Assembly (NCBI GenBank): GCA_007694115.1
Contig: RECJ01000198.1
Coordinates: 1-50,897, forward strand
Origin: Leptolyngbya sp. DLM2.Bin27
GTDB lineage: Bacteria; Cyanobacteriota; Cyanobacteriia; Phormidesmidales; Phormidesmidaceae
Length of the DNA stretch: 50,897 bases
Direction: 5' to 3'
The notes below the pieces were generated by a model. That model saw nothing but the letters and a program-made list of their open reading frames with translations. It ran no database searches and had not been told where the DNA came from. Made by a program: the position numbers and the translations under genes. Shown here in pieces: positions 42,480 to 50,841 of the stretch. Each line of letters opens with the position of its first letter. Position 1 is the stretch's first letter.

Positions 42480-43241
42480 TTACCCGAGGCGATAGCCGAA
42501 ACCGCGCACGGTTTTTAGGTAGCGGGGATGGCTGGGGTCAACCTCGAGCTTTTCGCGAATCCAGCGGATGTGGACATCGACGGTTTTGTTGTCGCCCATA
42601 AAGTCGTGGCCCCACACCTGGTCAATGATCTGGTCGCGTGACCAAACTCGCCGGGGCTGGCCCATAAACATTTCTAAAATGCGAAACTCCTTGGGCGACA
42701 GGTTGATCTCCTCGTCCTTGAGAAACACCCGGCACTCTTGGGGATACAGAGCGATGTCTTCAAACTGAAGAATGGAGCCCTTCTCAGCCTTGCTCTTACC
42801 CTGCTGACGACGCAGCAGTGCCCGGCAGCGAGCCACCAGTTCGCGCATGCCAAAGGGCTTTGTCAAGTAATCGTCAGCGCCAATCTCTAGGCCCACGACT
42901 CGGTCGGTCTCGGTGCCCTTGGCGCTCAGCACTAAAATCGGCACATCAATGCCCTGATGCCGCAGCAGGCGGCAGAGATCTAAGCCATTCATGCCGGGCA
43001 GCATTAGGTCGAGCACCACCAGGTTGATCTCTGGCCGATTGGTGCGGCTCGATACCGAGGTGCCGCCCAGCATATCTAGGGCGGTTAGCCCGTCTTCGGC
43101 CACAACAATGTCAAACCCGTCTTCGGCCAATCCCAGGGCCACCGTTTCTCTGATTAACTCTTCGTCTTCAACCACCAACACACGACCCAAACCGACTCGT
43201 AGACTAGGCTGAGTCTGGGGTGAAAGCTCTAAGGAATCCAT
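42480..43241 (-). CDS. OmpR/PhoB-family response regulator, SphR-like
   Basis: A 253-residue response regulator. The receiver shows EDEELI, phospho-acceptor Asp78 (VVLDLMLPGMNG) and DDYLTKPFGMRE. The winged-helix domain has LSPKEFRILEMFM, VWSRDQIIDQVWGHDF and NKTVDVHIRWIREKLE...VRGFGYRLG. VDVHIRWIREKLE and the Ser/Lys KGTETDRVVGLEIGADDYL suggest a relation to the phosphate regulator SphR, but I cannot separate it from other paralogues. No kinase is adjacent. It is transcribed on the minus strand upstream of the Rre1-like gene. Confidence 0.8.
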   Translation of the reverse strand: MDSLELSPQTQPSLRVGLGRVLVVEDEELIRETVALGLAEDGFDIVVAEDGLTALDMLGGTSVSSRTNRPEINLVVLDLMLPGMNGLDLCRLLRHQGIDVPILVLSAKGTETDRVVGLEIGADDYLTKPFGMRELVARCRALLRRQQGKSKAEKGSILQFEDIALYPQECRVFLKDEEINLSPKEFRILEMFMGQPRRVWSRDQIIDQVWGHDFMGDNKTVDVHIRWIREKLEVDPSHPRYLKTVRGFGYRLG

Positions 43242-43356
43242 GGGAAACGGTTAAAGATGGTTCACTGCAATCATATCAGCCCCTCGGAGCCAATCGCTGC
43301 TCTGTAAATTCTAAAACGTTTACGGGCACAGCGTGGGTTCTTCTGGGCATGGTGGG

Positions 43357-44700
43357 TCAGGTATTGCTGATTAAGGCCTCTAAATCCTCGGGCTGGGTAG
43401 GCAGGTCGGCGGTCAGCACAGTACACCCCCTGGGGGTGATCTGGACGTCGTTTTCAATGCGAATGCCGCGCACCGCCTGAAAGTCATTCAACCGCTCCCA
43501 GTTTACGGCGTCGTCGTACTGGCCCGACTGCCGCGCTGGGGCGAGAATCGCCGGCACCTGATAAAAACCCGGTTCAATGGTCACCACCATATTGGTCTCT
43601 AGGGGCCGATCTAAGCGCAAAAACTTGAGCCCAAAGCGATCGCTGCGCCGCCGCCCCGGTGCATACCCCGCCACATCTCCTAGATCTTCCATATCGTGCA
43701 CGTCTAGGCCCAGCAGGTGCCCCACCCCGTGGGGAAAAAACAGGGCATGGACGTCGCGTTCTACCAGATCCTCGGGGTCGCCCTTGAGCAGACCCAGATC
43801 GACCAAACCCGCCGCCAGGGTGCGACAGGCCAGCAGGTGCAGGTCGCGATATTCTATCCCCGGCTGGGCGGCGGCGATGCAGGCGTCGTGGGCGGCCAGC
43901 ACCGCGCTATAAATATCGCGCTGGGCAGGGGTAAACTGGCCCGACACCGGCCAGGTGCGGGTGATGTCTGAGGCCCAGCCGCTAGGGGCCTCGGCCCCAA
44001 CATCGGCCAGCAGCAGGTCGTCTGCCCCTAGGGGGTGGTGGTACTGCTCGTTGTGCAGCACCTCGCCGTGGACGGTGACAATGCTGTTGTAGGCGCAGGT
44101 CATACCCGCCGCCATGATCACCTGCTCCATGGCGGCGCGCACCTGGGCTTCGGCGGTGGCCTGCCCGGTGGCGGCCATGCCCGCTCGATGGGCGGCGACA
44201 GATACCGCCGCCGCCGTTTTGATCTGGTCTAGGGCGTGGTCGTCGTGGTGCAGGCGCAGGGCCACGATCGCATCGATCAGCTTCTGGCTGCGCTCTGGGT
44301 CAGATTTTGCCTGGGCGGGCAGCGTGGCTGCGTCTGCTAGGTACTGGTCAACCTGCTGGTAGGGGTAGGCGGCATCGGCCCCGATCGCAGCGGCAATTGC
44401 CGCTCGGCTGGGGGTTGGCCCGTGCCACAGGGCCGCCTCGGGGGAGGTGTCGTCAACCAGTAACGTCAGCCGCCCGCCTTCGAGGTGAATTGCGGCTCGG
44501 CTCAGGGGCAGGCCCGCAAAGTATAAAAAGTGGCTGTTGGCCCGGAAGGGATAGACATTGGCCGGAAAGTTGCGCGACACCGCCTGCCCCGACCACAGCA
44601 CCACCGATCCTGGATAGATCTCAGCCAGACGGTCGCGGCGCTGCTTGAGCACCTGAGCCAGAGATAACACCGGGGTCTGAAGAGCCATAGATAATTCCAT
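43357..44700 (-). CDS. pepP: Xaa-Pro aminopeptidase (aminopeptidase P)
   Basis: A 447-residue M24B metallopeptidase. The metal ligands are visible: Asp residues in LLADVGAE...SDITRTWP, His in HGVGHLLGLDVHD, Glu in TIEPGFY and Glu in RIENDVQITP. The N-terminal domain (about 1-170) is the creatinase-like domain. It removes the first residue from peptides with Pro in position two. The first ATG at 44700 and another four codons later are both possible. It is monocistronic. Confidence 0.9.
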   Translation of the reverse strand: MELSMALQTPVLSLAQVLKQRRDRLAEIYPGSVVLWSGQAVSRNFPANVYPFRANSHFLYFAGLPLSRAAIHLEGGRLTLLVDDTSPEAALWHGPTPSRAAIAAAIGADAAYPYQQVDQYLADAATLPAQAKSDPERSQKLIDAIVALRLHHDDHALDQIKTAAAVSVAAHRAGMAATGQATAEAQVRAAMEQVIMAAGMTCAYNSIVTVHGEVLHNEQYHHPLGADDLLLADVGAEAPSGWASDITRTWPVSGQFTPAQRDIYSAVLAAHDACIAAAQPGIEYRDLHLLACRTLAAGLVDLGLLKGDPEDLVERDVHALFFPHGVGHLLGLDVHDMEDLGDVAGYAPGRRRSDRFGLKFLRLDRPLETNMVVTIEPGFYQVPAILAPARQSGQYDDAVNWERLNDFQAVRGIRIENDVQITPRGCTVLTADLPTQPEDLEALISNT

Positions 44701-44971
44701 CTGCTAATTGAACTTGAGGGTGGGCGGTGAACCTGGCCCCTGAAACCTGAAATCTAAAACCCGAGACCCATTTCCCTTCCCCAGTCAGAGTTGAGGATCT
44801 GTCTTCTCAATCTAGCGTCAACGCTGAGGCGCTGCCCGCTAACCCAAATCCTTCTGGCATCTTCTAGAATGAAAAGCAATTAATTAATTTTTTGTATATT
44901 TTTTGCCACATATATAGTTCAGATGCACTAATATTGGATCATAACGGCTAGCCTAATTCAGGTGCAGCGCT

Positions 44972-45283
44972 ATGGCTTCCTTAACGATTCGGCCAGGGTC
45001 ACGGGTTCGCCTCAAGGGTCAAGACGACCACATCCCAGATTTTGTCGTGACGCGGTGCGATCGCGATCACTGTTGGCTTAGACAGCAAGATTGGGCCTCC
45101 GGCACCGCGATCAACGTCAGCTTCAAGCAGCTGTTTGTGCCTGCTGAGCCCGGTTCGACCTTGCCCGTGGCTTTGGCTGAGCGGGTCAGAGCCTCGGGAT
45201 TGCTGGCGGCCCACGTCGACCACCGGGCGGGCGCTAACGTGGTCTATCTAGATGCCTATCGCCGCCGCCAAAACCGTCGTTAG
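44972..45283 (+). CDS. Conserved hypothetical protein, SH3-like
   Basis: A 103-residue protein with no signal peptide. The first 55 residues look like a small beta-barrel (TIRPGSRVRLKGQDDHIPDFVVTRCDRDHCWLRQQDW), with a Cys pair in TRCDRDHCW. The C-terminus is helical and Arg-rich (VVYLDAYRRRQNRR). I know no family name. The upstream 100 bases are very AT-rich and must hold the promoter. A 13-base tandem repeat and the cobalamin riboswitch follow downstream on the same strand. Confidence 0.6.
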   Translation: MASLTIRPGSRVRLKGQDDHIPDFVVTRCDRDHCWLRQQDWASGTAINVSFKQLFVPAEPGSTLPVALAERVRASGLLAAHVDHRAGANVVYLDAYRRRQNRR

Positions 45284-45348
45284 AAGGGTTCTCCGCTGAG
45301 GTGCTTCTGTGGGCAACCCCAGGGACATTCCCATAGATGGCCCCAGCT

Positions 45349-45387
45349 GGGTGCTTAAAGCGGGTGCTTAAAGCGGGTGCTTAAAGC
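45349..45387 (+). repeat. 13-base tandem repeat, three copies, upstream of the riboswitch
   Basis: GGGTGCTTAAAGC three times head to tail. It sits between the SH3-like gene and the cobalamin riboswitch, roughly where the riboswitch promoter should be. Confidence 0.9.
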
Positions 45388-45449
45388 GGCCTTAAGATTG
45401 ATACCTTCTGACGCGTTGCCTAGCTGTCCAGATGTTAGGATGCAACTCT

Positions 45450-45626
45450 ATCGGTTTTAGCGGGGATCAGCCGCTAAAGGAAACGGGGAAAGCGCAGTGA
45501 AAATCTGCCACTGTCCCGCAGCTGTAAGCCGATTTTAGAGGGCGGGTTTTAGGTTTTGATCACCCATGGGGGCAAAATCTACCATCCAACCTCTAAAGTC
45601 GCCGAGTCAGAATGCCCGCCGATAGA
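45450..45626 (+). promoter_or_regulatory. Cobalamin (B12) riboswitch
   Basis: The sequence matches the cobalamin aptamer. P2 arms are TTTAGCGG/CCGCTAAA. The core GGAAACGGGGAAAGCGCAGTGAAAATCTGCCACTGTCCCGC (45480-45518) is followed by a large variable hairpin with arms TTTTAGAGG/CCTCTAAA, and the B12-box-like AGTCAGAATGCCCGCC ends at 45620. It should reduce expression of the downstream genes when cobalamin is plentiful. The boundaries are approximate. Confidence 0.9.
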
Positions 45627-45657
45627 TGCTCACCCCAGATCTATCTGCGAGGTACAG

Positions 45658-45741
45658 ATGACTCATAGTTTTTGGTTTGCCCTGGAGCGTTGTTGCTCTA
45701 GGCATTGTGTTGCGGCCATTTGCAGTCGCGCAGGGCGGTGA
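45658..45741 (+). CDS. Small open frame directly after the riboswitch, possibly a frameshifted signal-peptide gene
   Basis: A good ribosome site (GAGG, 45649-45652) lies 5 bases before an ATG at 45658. The frame runs 27 codons (MTHSFWFALERCCSR...). Removing one T from the T5 run near 45668 would read MTHSFGLPWSVVALGIVLRPFAVAQ, a textbook signal peptide. The frame then runs into the next gene. This may be a frameshifted remnant of a B12-regulated exported protein, or simply a leader peptide. No family is claimed. Confidence 0.35.
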   Translation: MTHSFWFALERCCSRHCVAAICSRAGR

Positions 45742-45743
45742 CC

Positions 45744-46178
45744 ATGCGCGCCCAAGACACCGTATGGCAGGGCTGCTTTGGCGACTGGCAACCCCTGTTT
45801 ATTCGAGAATATTGGCTGCCCCTGGGCCACCTGGCCTGGCAGGGTTTTTTGCGCCACGGCCCCGGCATGGTGGTCTGCGAGATCCACGGCCCCACCGCTA
45901 CGGTGGACTGGAGCCGCACGGCGGTGCCCTACACCGCCCGCTTTGTGCCCCTGGCCGAGCTAGCAACCTGTTGGCAAGATCTGAGCCTGGTTGCCGATCA
46001 GCGACCAGCGGTAGAAAGCGCCGTTGCCACCTATGACCCAGATCAGGACGCCATGCTGCTGCTGCTGGGCGACTCGCAGCCCTATATCTCCTGTTTGAAG
46101 GGGTGGGCAGTGCCGCCGCCGGAGTGCTCTCGCCAAATGAGTAATCGCCACGCCGAGTTTGCTCTCACCCAGTCCTAA
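45744..46178 (+). CDS. Hypothetical protein in the cobalamin-riboswitch operon
   Basis: A 144-residue protein with no signal peptide. It has a hydrophobic WLPLGHLAWQGFLRHGPGMVVCEI and aromatic-rich N-terminus, and a LATCWQDL and CLKGWAVPPPECS near the end. I do not recognise it. The ATG at 45744 follows the stop of the small frame by 2 bases. It is the first full gene after the riboswitch, and the DUF1636 gene follows after 71 bases, so it is likely controlled by B12. Confidence 0.6.
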   Translation: MRAQDTVWQGCFGDWQPLFIREYWLPLGHLAWQGFLRHGPGMVVCEIHGPTATVDWSRTAVPYTARFVPLAELATCWQDLSLVADQRPAVESAVATYDPDQDAMLLLLGDSQPYISCLKGWAVPPPECSRQMSNRHAEFALTQS

Positions 46179-46249
46179 AATCCCAGGACTGCCAGCTCTC
46201 TGTGCTTCATGCTGGCAAGCCCTGCTCACCCCAATTGTTTTAAACCCCA

Positions 46250-46651
46250 ATGACTCAACCCGCTACGCTATTTGTCTGCGCCCTGTGCAAATTTCCCCAG
46301 CCCCCCCAACCCCAAAGTGCCACCACCGGGGGGCAGCACTTAATCGATCAGCTGGCCGACTGTCTAGAGCCTGATCAAAACCAGATTGTGATCCAACCCG
46401 TGCGCTGTATGGCTGCCTGCGATCGCGCCTGCAACGCCGCCCTCAGCGCCCCCGGCAAGCTCACCTTTATCTTTAATGGCCTCTCGCCCCAGGCGGCGGC
46501 CCCCGACCTGGCAGAATTTTGTCGCCAGTATGCTGAGGCGACGGGGGGTAAGGTGCCCTATGGGCTGCGATCGCAGTCGATCAAACAAGCTACCGCCTAC
46601 GTGCTGCCGCCTCCGATGGCTGGGGCCGTGGCGGCTGCGATCGCCCGGTAG
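46250..46651 (+). CDS. DUF1636 metal-binding protein, B12-regulated
   Basis: A 133-residue protein of the DUF1636 family. The Cys-rich FVCALCKF near the start and MAACDRACNAAL (about 45-58) form four conserved Cys, as in this thioredoxin-like 2Fe-2S or metal-binding group. DUF1636 genes commonly lie beside cobalamin riboswitches, which supports the assignment here. Its exact role in cobalt or cobalamin metabolism is unknown. Confidence 0.8.
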   Translation: MTQPATLFVCALCKFPQPPQPQSATTGGQHLIDQLADCLEPDQNQIVIQPVRCMAACDRACNAALSAPGKLTFIFNGLSPQAAAPDLAEFCRQYAEATGGKVPYGLRSQSIKQATAYVLPPPMAGAVAAAIAR

Positions 46652-46713
46652 TGGAGAGTGGGTAAGTGGGGGGAGCCTGAGCGACCCACCCACCCACCTA
46701 CTCCCCTATCCCC

Positions 46714-47211
46714 CTACCCATCCACAATCTCAAACTCCAGCCCCAACTCCCTTGCCAGATTACAGGTCTGGTGGTCAACCTCATTGGTGTTGCTCAGCTC
46801 TAGGTTGTAGAAACTGACGGCAGCGTGGCGAAAGTACGGCCCTGCGTGCCAGGTGCCCACCTCCAGCTTGATAAAGCAGTTGCCGGGGATGTGGAAGGCG
46901 CGAATGTCTGGTGGGTTGGGCTGCTCAGCCGCCCCCGGTGGGGCCACCGCCATCAGCCAGTCTTTGCCCTCCAGCGCTCCCAGGCACTGGGTGCAGCGCT
47001 GGTGCCGGGTGATGGTGCGAAACTGGGTGCCCTTGGCCTCCAGCGTCATGATGTAAAAACGGGGAATGCCGCCATCGAGCTGGAGTTGGGCGTCATCGGG
47101 GCCAAAGGCGGCGCCGTCGGCACTGGGAAAAATCACCTGGCCAAAGGGGGCGAAGGCTTCTGGTGTAATGGGTTGAGCCGAGAGTTGGTGGATGGTCAGG
47201 GGCAAGGCCAT
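46714..47211 (-). CDS. Ureidoglycolate lyase (AllA family)
   Basis: A 165-residue cupin-type protein of the ureidoglycolate lyase family. The signature is HQRCTQCLGALEGKDWLMAVAPPG (about 70-93) with FHIPGNCFIKLEVGTWHAGPYF (about 107-128), where the two His sit in the active site. It splits ureidoglycolate to glyoxylate and urea, the last step of allantoin breakdown. It is divergent from a glyoxylate-using aminotransferase gene, separated by 143 bases, which fits the product. Other allantoin genes are not in the window. Confidence 0.85.
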   Translation of the reverse strand: MALPLTIHQLSAQPITPEAFAPFGQVIFPSADGAAFGPDDAQLQLDGGIPRFYIMTLEAKGTQFRTITRHQRCTQCLGALEGKDWLMAVAPPGAAEQPNPPDIRAFHIPGNCFIKLEVGTWHAGPYFRHAAVSFYNLELSNTNEVDHQTCNLARELGLEFEIVDG

Positions 47212-47354
47212 GGGGGAGATTATCGTAGAGCTACTGCCTCAAGGCTAACTGCCATGACTACTTCTTACAGCACCTAAAAGAAAATTCTCACCCCCAACCC
47301 TTATTGGTAAGCTGGAGGCTTGTTTCTTCATTTGCAGAGTTGGGGCAGTAAGGC

Positions 47355-48503
47355 ATGGATAACAAGTTAATGCTAATGATTCCGGGGCCGACTCCGGTAC
47401 CCGAGCAGGTGCTGTTGGCCATGGCCAAGCACCCCATGGGCCACCGCAGCGGCGAGTTTAGCGCCATGATGGCCGAGGTCACCGAAAACCTCAAGTGGCT
47501 GCACCAGACCCAAAACGACGTGCTGGTGCTAGCGGCCAGCGGCACCGGGGCTATGGAAGCGGGCATCATTAACTTTCTCAGCGCGGGCGACAAGGTGCTG
47601 GTGGGCAACAACGGCAAGTTTGGCGAACGCTGGGGCGACCTGGCCCGCGCCTACGGCCTCGACACCCAAGAGATCACCGCCGAGTGGGGCAAGCCCCTCA
47701 ACCCCGACGACTTCAAGGCGGCACTCGAAGCTGACACCGCTAAAGCCATCAAAGCAGTGATCATCACCCACAGCGAAACCTCCACCGGGGTGCTCAACGA
47801 TCTAGCCACCATCAACCGCTACGTCAAAGCCCACGGCGCGCTGGTCATTGTCGATGCGGTGACCAGCCTGGGGGCTTGCTCTGTACCGGTGGATGAGTGG
47901 GGGCTGGATGTGGTGGCGTCTGGCTCCCAAAAGGGCTACATGATCCCGCCAGGGCTGGCCTTTGTCAGCGTCAGTACCAAGGCCTGGGAGGCCTACGAAA
48001 CGGCAACCCTGCCCAAGTTCTACCTCGACCTCAAGCCCTACAGCAAGGGCGCGGCAAAGCATACAACTCCCTTCACGCCGCCCGTCAACCTGTTCTTTGC
48101 CCTCCAGGCGGCCCTGCAAATGATGCAGAAAGAGGGGCTAGAGGCGATCTTTGCCCGCCACGATCGCCAGAAGCGGGCCACCCGCGCCGCCATGGCTGCC
48201 CTCAACCTGCCGCTGTTTGGGGCCGACGACTGCGCCAGCCCAGCGATCACCGCCGTCATGCCCCAGGGGGTCGAGGCCGAGCAAATTCGCTCGGTGATGA
48301 AAAAGCAGTTTGATATTGCGTTAGCCGGGGGGCAAGACCATCTCAATGGTCAGATCTTTCGCATTGGCCACCTGGGCTTTGTGGGCGATCGCGATGTGTT
48401 GACCGCCGTGGCGGCGATCGAGGCCACCCTCACCAAGTTGGGCTATGACCAGTTCACCCCTGGGGCTGGGGTCAATGCGGCGGGCAAGGTTCTGCTCGCC
48501 TAG
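47355..48503 (+). CDS. Alanine/serine-glyoxylate aminotransferase (class V)
   Basis: A 382-residue class V aminotransferase. The opening MLMIPGPTPVPEQVLLAM and HRSGEFSAMM, then the cofactor lysine Lys193 in VASGSQKGYMIPPGLAFVS, fit the alanine-glyoxylate/serine-pyruvate group. The same protein is sometimes labelled soluble hydrogenase small subunit in cyanobacteria. It converts glyoxylate to glycine, in photorespiration or after ureidoglycolate lyase. It is divergent from the ureidoglycolate lyase gene and ends 13 bases before a bidirectional terminator. Confidence 0.92.
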   Translation: MDNKLMLMIPGPTPVPEQVLLAMAKHPMGHRSGEFSAMMAEVTENLKWLHQTQNDVLVLAASGTGAMEAGIINFLSAGDKVLVGNNGKFGERWGDLARAYGLDTQEITAEWGKPLNPDDFKAALEADTAKAIKAVIITHSETSTGVLNDLATINRYVKAHGALVIVDAVTSLGACSVPVDEWGLDVVASGSQKGYMIPPGLAFVSVSTKAWEAYETATLPKFYLDLKPYSKGAAKHTTPFTPPVNLFFALQAALQMMQKEGLEAIFARHDRQKRATRAAMAALNLPLFGADDCASPAITAVMPQGVEAEQIRSVMKKQFDIALAGGQDHLNGQIFRIGHLGFVGDRDVLTAVAAIEATLTKLGYDQFTPGAGVNAAGKVLLA

Positions 48504-48516
48504 CGCTTGCTTAAAA

Positions 48517-48550
48517 AAAGGCCCAGGGGTTGTGCAACCCCTGGGCCTTT
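48517..48550. terminator. Bidirectional rho-independent terminator
   Basis: AAAGGCCCAGGGGTT and AACCCCTGGGCCTTT form a perfect 15-bp stem with GTGC loop, with an A-run on the left and TTT on the right. It lies between the aminotransferase gene and the convergent guaB3 gene. Confidence 0.94.
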
Positions 48551-48569
48551 GGTTGGTTTAAGCCTGTCC

Positions 48570-49733
48570 TTACTTGCCCATGCCCAGTTGCTGAGCTTTC
48601 TGGTAGACTTTGCCTTCGGTCAGCAGCGATGGGGCAATCACCACCTCCACCTGCTGCATTTCTTTGAGGTCTTTGGCCCCCAGGGTGCCCATGCTGGTTT
48701 GCAGCGCCCCCAGGAAGTTGTGGGTGCCGTCGTCTAATCCGGCGGGGCCGCGCAGGATCTGCTCTAGGGTGCCGGTGGTGCCCACCTTGATGCGGGTGCC
48801 CCGGGGCAGCACCGGGCTAGGGGTGGCCATGCCCCAGTGGAAGCCGCGCCCGGGCGCTTCGGCGGCGCGGGCAAAGGGTGAGCCGATCATCACGCCGTCG
48901 GCCCCGCAGGCGATGCACTTGCAGATATCGCCGCCGGTCACCAGGCCGCCATCGGCCACAATAGTGACGTAGCGCCCGGTTTCGGCAAAAAAGTCGTCGC
49001 GGGCGGCGGCACAGTCGGCCACCGCCGTCGCCTGGGGAATGCCAATGCCCAGCACCCCGCGCGAGGTGCAGGCGGCACCGGGGCCAATGCCCACCATCAC
49101 GGCGGCGGCCCCGGCTTTCATGAGGTTGAGGGCAACCTCGTAGGTGACGCAGTTGCCCAAGATCACCGGCATCGGCATCTCGGCGCAGAAGGCCGCCAGG
49201 TCGAGGGGGCTAATCTCCGCTGGCGACAGGTGGGCAGTGGAGACCACCGTGGCCTGCACAAATACCAGGTCGGCCCCAGCTTCGGCTACAGTCTTGCCAA
49301 ATCGGGCCGCCCCGGCCGGGGTAAGGCTGACAGCGGCCACGCCCCCGCCCGCCTTAATGGCCTGAATTCGCTTGGTGATTAGCTCAGGCTTAACGGGTTC
49401 GGCATAGAGGGTCTGCATCAGTCCGACAAACTCGTCTTTGCCCACCGAGGCAATCTGGTCAAGGATGGGGTCGGGGTCATCATAGCGGGTTTGGATGCCC
49501 TCTAGATTGAGTACCCCTAGGGCACCCAGCTCAGATAGCCGAATTGCCATGGCTACATTGACCACCCCATCCATGGCGCTGGCGATAATCGGAATTTCAC
49601 GCTCAACGCCGCCAATTTGCCAACGGGTGTCGGCCAGGCTTGGGTCCAGGGTGCGTGGCCCCGGTACCAGGGCAATCTCATCAATGCCGTACGCTCTACG
49701 GACTACTTTGCCGCGACCAAGTTGTATATTCAC
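48570..49733 (-). CDS. guaB3: GuaB3 family IMP dehydrogenase-related protein
   Basis: A 387-residue (beta/alpha)8 protein of the GuaB3 group. The catalytic loop [17 protein letters not shown] contains Cys222. [10 protein letters not shown] (48-57) and [30 protein letters not shown] are typical. No CBS domains are present, which separates it from normal GuaB. Cyanobacteria carry GuaB3 in addition to GuaB; the natural substrate is not certain but is thought to be a purine nucleotide. It begins at a GTG with the sequence MNIQLGRGK and is divergent from the potassium regulator gene. Confidence 0.92.
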   Translation of the reverse strand: MNIQLGRGKVVRRAYGIDEIALVPGPRTLDPSLADTRWQIGGVEREIPIIASAMDGVVNVAMAIRLSELGALGVLNLEGIQTRYDDPDPILDQIASVGKDEFVGLMQTLYAEPVKPELITKRIQAIKAGGGVAAVSLTPAGAARFGKTVAEAGADLVFVQATVVSTAHLSPAEISPLDLAAFCAEMPMPVILGNCVTYEVALNLMKAGAAAVMVGIGPGAACTSRGVLGIGIPQATAVADCAAARDDFFAETGRYVTIVADGGLVTGGDICKCIACGADGVMIGSPFARAAEAPGRGFHWGMATPSPVLPRGTRIKVGTTGTLEQILRGPAGLDDGTHNFLGALQTSMGTLGAKDLKEMQQVEVVIAPSLLTEGKVYQKAQQLGMGK

Positions 49734-49916
49734 GTCCCTCTCAAGCCTCTAGGCCAAAATCACTCAGCTAGCCTAGCAAAAAAGAATTCTCGCCGTATAG
49801 CCATTGGAGTGAAACCGGGAGGCGAAACCCTGCTGTCGGCGGGGATGCCAGCAGCGGGTGATAATATTGGTCAGGCTCGGGCCAACGCGATTCTTTTTGA
49901 GCGGAGAAAACCGGTT

Positions 49917-50621
49917 GTGAATCTGTCGTCGCTGACGTTTTTGCGCAAGATGCGATCGCCCAATCGCCAGTTTGCCGTCATTGGCCTGGGGCGGTTTGGG
50001 CGGGCGGTGTGCGGCACCCTCAACAGCCTGGGCTACGAAGTGTTGGCCGCCGATACCGACGAGCATCGGGTCAGCCAGGCCCTCACCGACCAAATTGCCG
50101 CCCACGCTCTCCAGCTCGACACCACCCAGCCCTCGGCCCTACGGGAGGCGGGCATCACTGACTTCGACACGGTGATTGTGGCGATCGGCAACTACGTTGA
50201 AGAGAGCATTATTACCACCCTCAACCTCAAAGAGGCCGGGGTCAAGAATGTGGTGGCCAAGGCCTCGTCTGAGATCCACGGCAAGCTGCTCGACCGCGTC
50301 GGGGCCGACCACGTGGTGTTTCCCGAGCACGAGATGGGCTGTGAACTGGCGCGATCGCTCACCTCTCCCGGCATTCTCGACCGCTTTGAGATCGACCCCC
50401 ACCACTGCATTGCCGAAATCATTGTGCCCCACGCCTTTGACCAAAAAACCATCGTCGACCTCGACCTGCGCAACCGCTATGAGTTGACCCTGCTGGCTAT
50501 CAGCCAAGACAATGACCCCGATCAGTTTGAAATCAACCCCAGCCCCGTCACCCGCCTCAAAGCTGGGGCGCTGATGGTGGTGATCGGCAGCAATAAAGGG
50601 TTAGAGCGTCTGCCGGTCTAG
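49917..50621 (+). CDS. Potassium uptake regulatory protein, KtrA/TrkA type (RCK domain)
   Basis: A 234-residue RCK_N plus RCK_C protein. GLGRFGRAVCGTL (23-35) is the nucleotide-binding fingerprint, followed by the Rossmann fold to about 140, then a C-terminal domain (IVPHAFDQKTIVDLDLRNRYELTLLAISQ). It gates a Ktr-type potassium channel on the membrane. The GTG at 49917 gives VNLSSLTFLRKMRSPNRQFAV, matching other cyanobacterial KtrA proteins, and a GGAG ribosome site is near. A longer frame upstream is in the guaB3 promoter and not credible. No ktrB is adjacent. Confidence 0.87.
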   Translation: MNLSSLTFLRKMRSPNRQFAVIGLGRFGRAVCGTLNSLGYEVLAADTDEHRVSQALTDQIAAHALQLDTTQPSALREAGITDFDTVIVAIGNYVEESIITTLNLKEAGVKNVVAKASSEIHGKLLDRVGADHVVFPEHEMGCELARSLTSPGILDRFEIDPHHCIAEIIVPHAFDQKTIVDLDLRNRYELTLLAISQDNDPDQFEINPSPVTRLKAGALMVVIGSNKGLERLPV

Positions 50622-50771
50622 CGGGTGCGCCTAGCTAGTGCGCCCTGGCCTTGACGATTAATGGGCCCACTAATGGGCCAACTCTGCTTCCTCCCTGAAA
50701 CCATTAGTCGAAGGCAGCAATCGCCCCCCGATTCCCCCAAGGCGTAGTCCCTGGCATACAGAGCATCCCTC

Positions 50772-50841
50772 TTCTGCCTTCTGCTTTCTGCCTTCTGCCT
50801 TCTGCCTTCTGCCTTCTGCCTTCTGCCTTCTGCCTTCTGCC
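50772..50841. repeat. Heptamer tandem array (TTCTGCC)n, ten units
   Basis: Ten head-to-tail heptamers, nine perfect and one with a final T. The array continues in degraded form (TTCTCCT). The open frame through it is just the repeat and is not a gene. Confidence 0.9.

Noticed and set aside
42480..43241. Calling this RpaB or NblR
   Set aside because: The receiver and wing sequences do not match what I recall of either; SphR-like is closer but not proven.
49617..49916. N-terminal extension of the potassium regulator
   Set aside because: It overlaps the guaB3 start and promoter and is not conserved in type; the GTG at 49917 matches the family.
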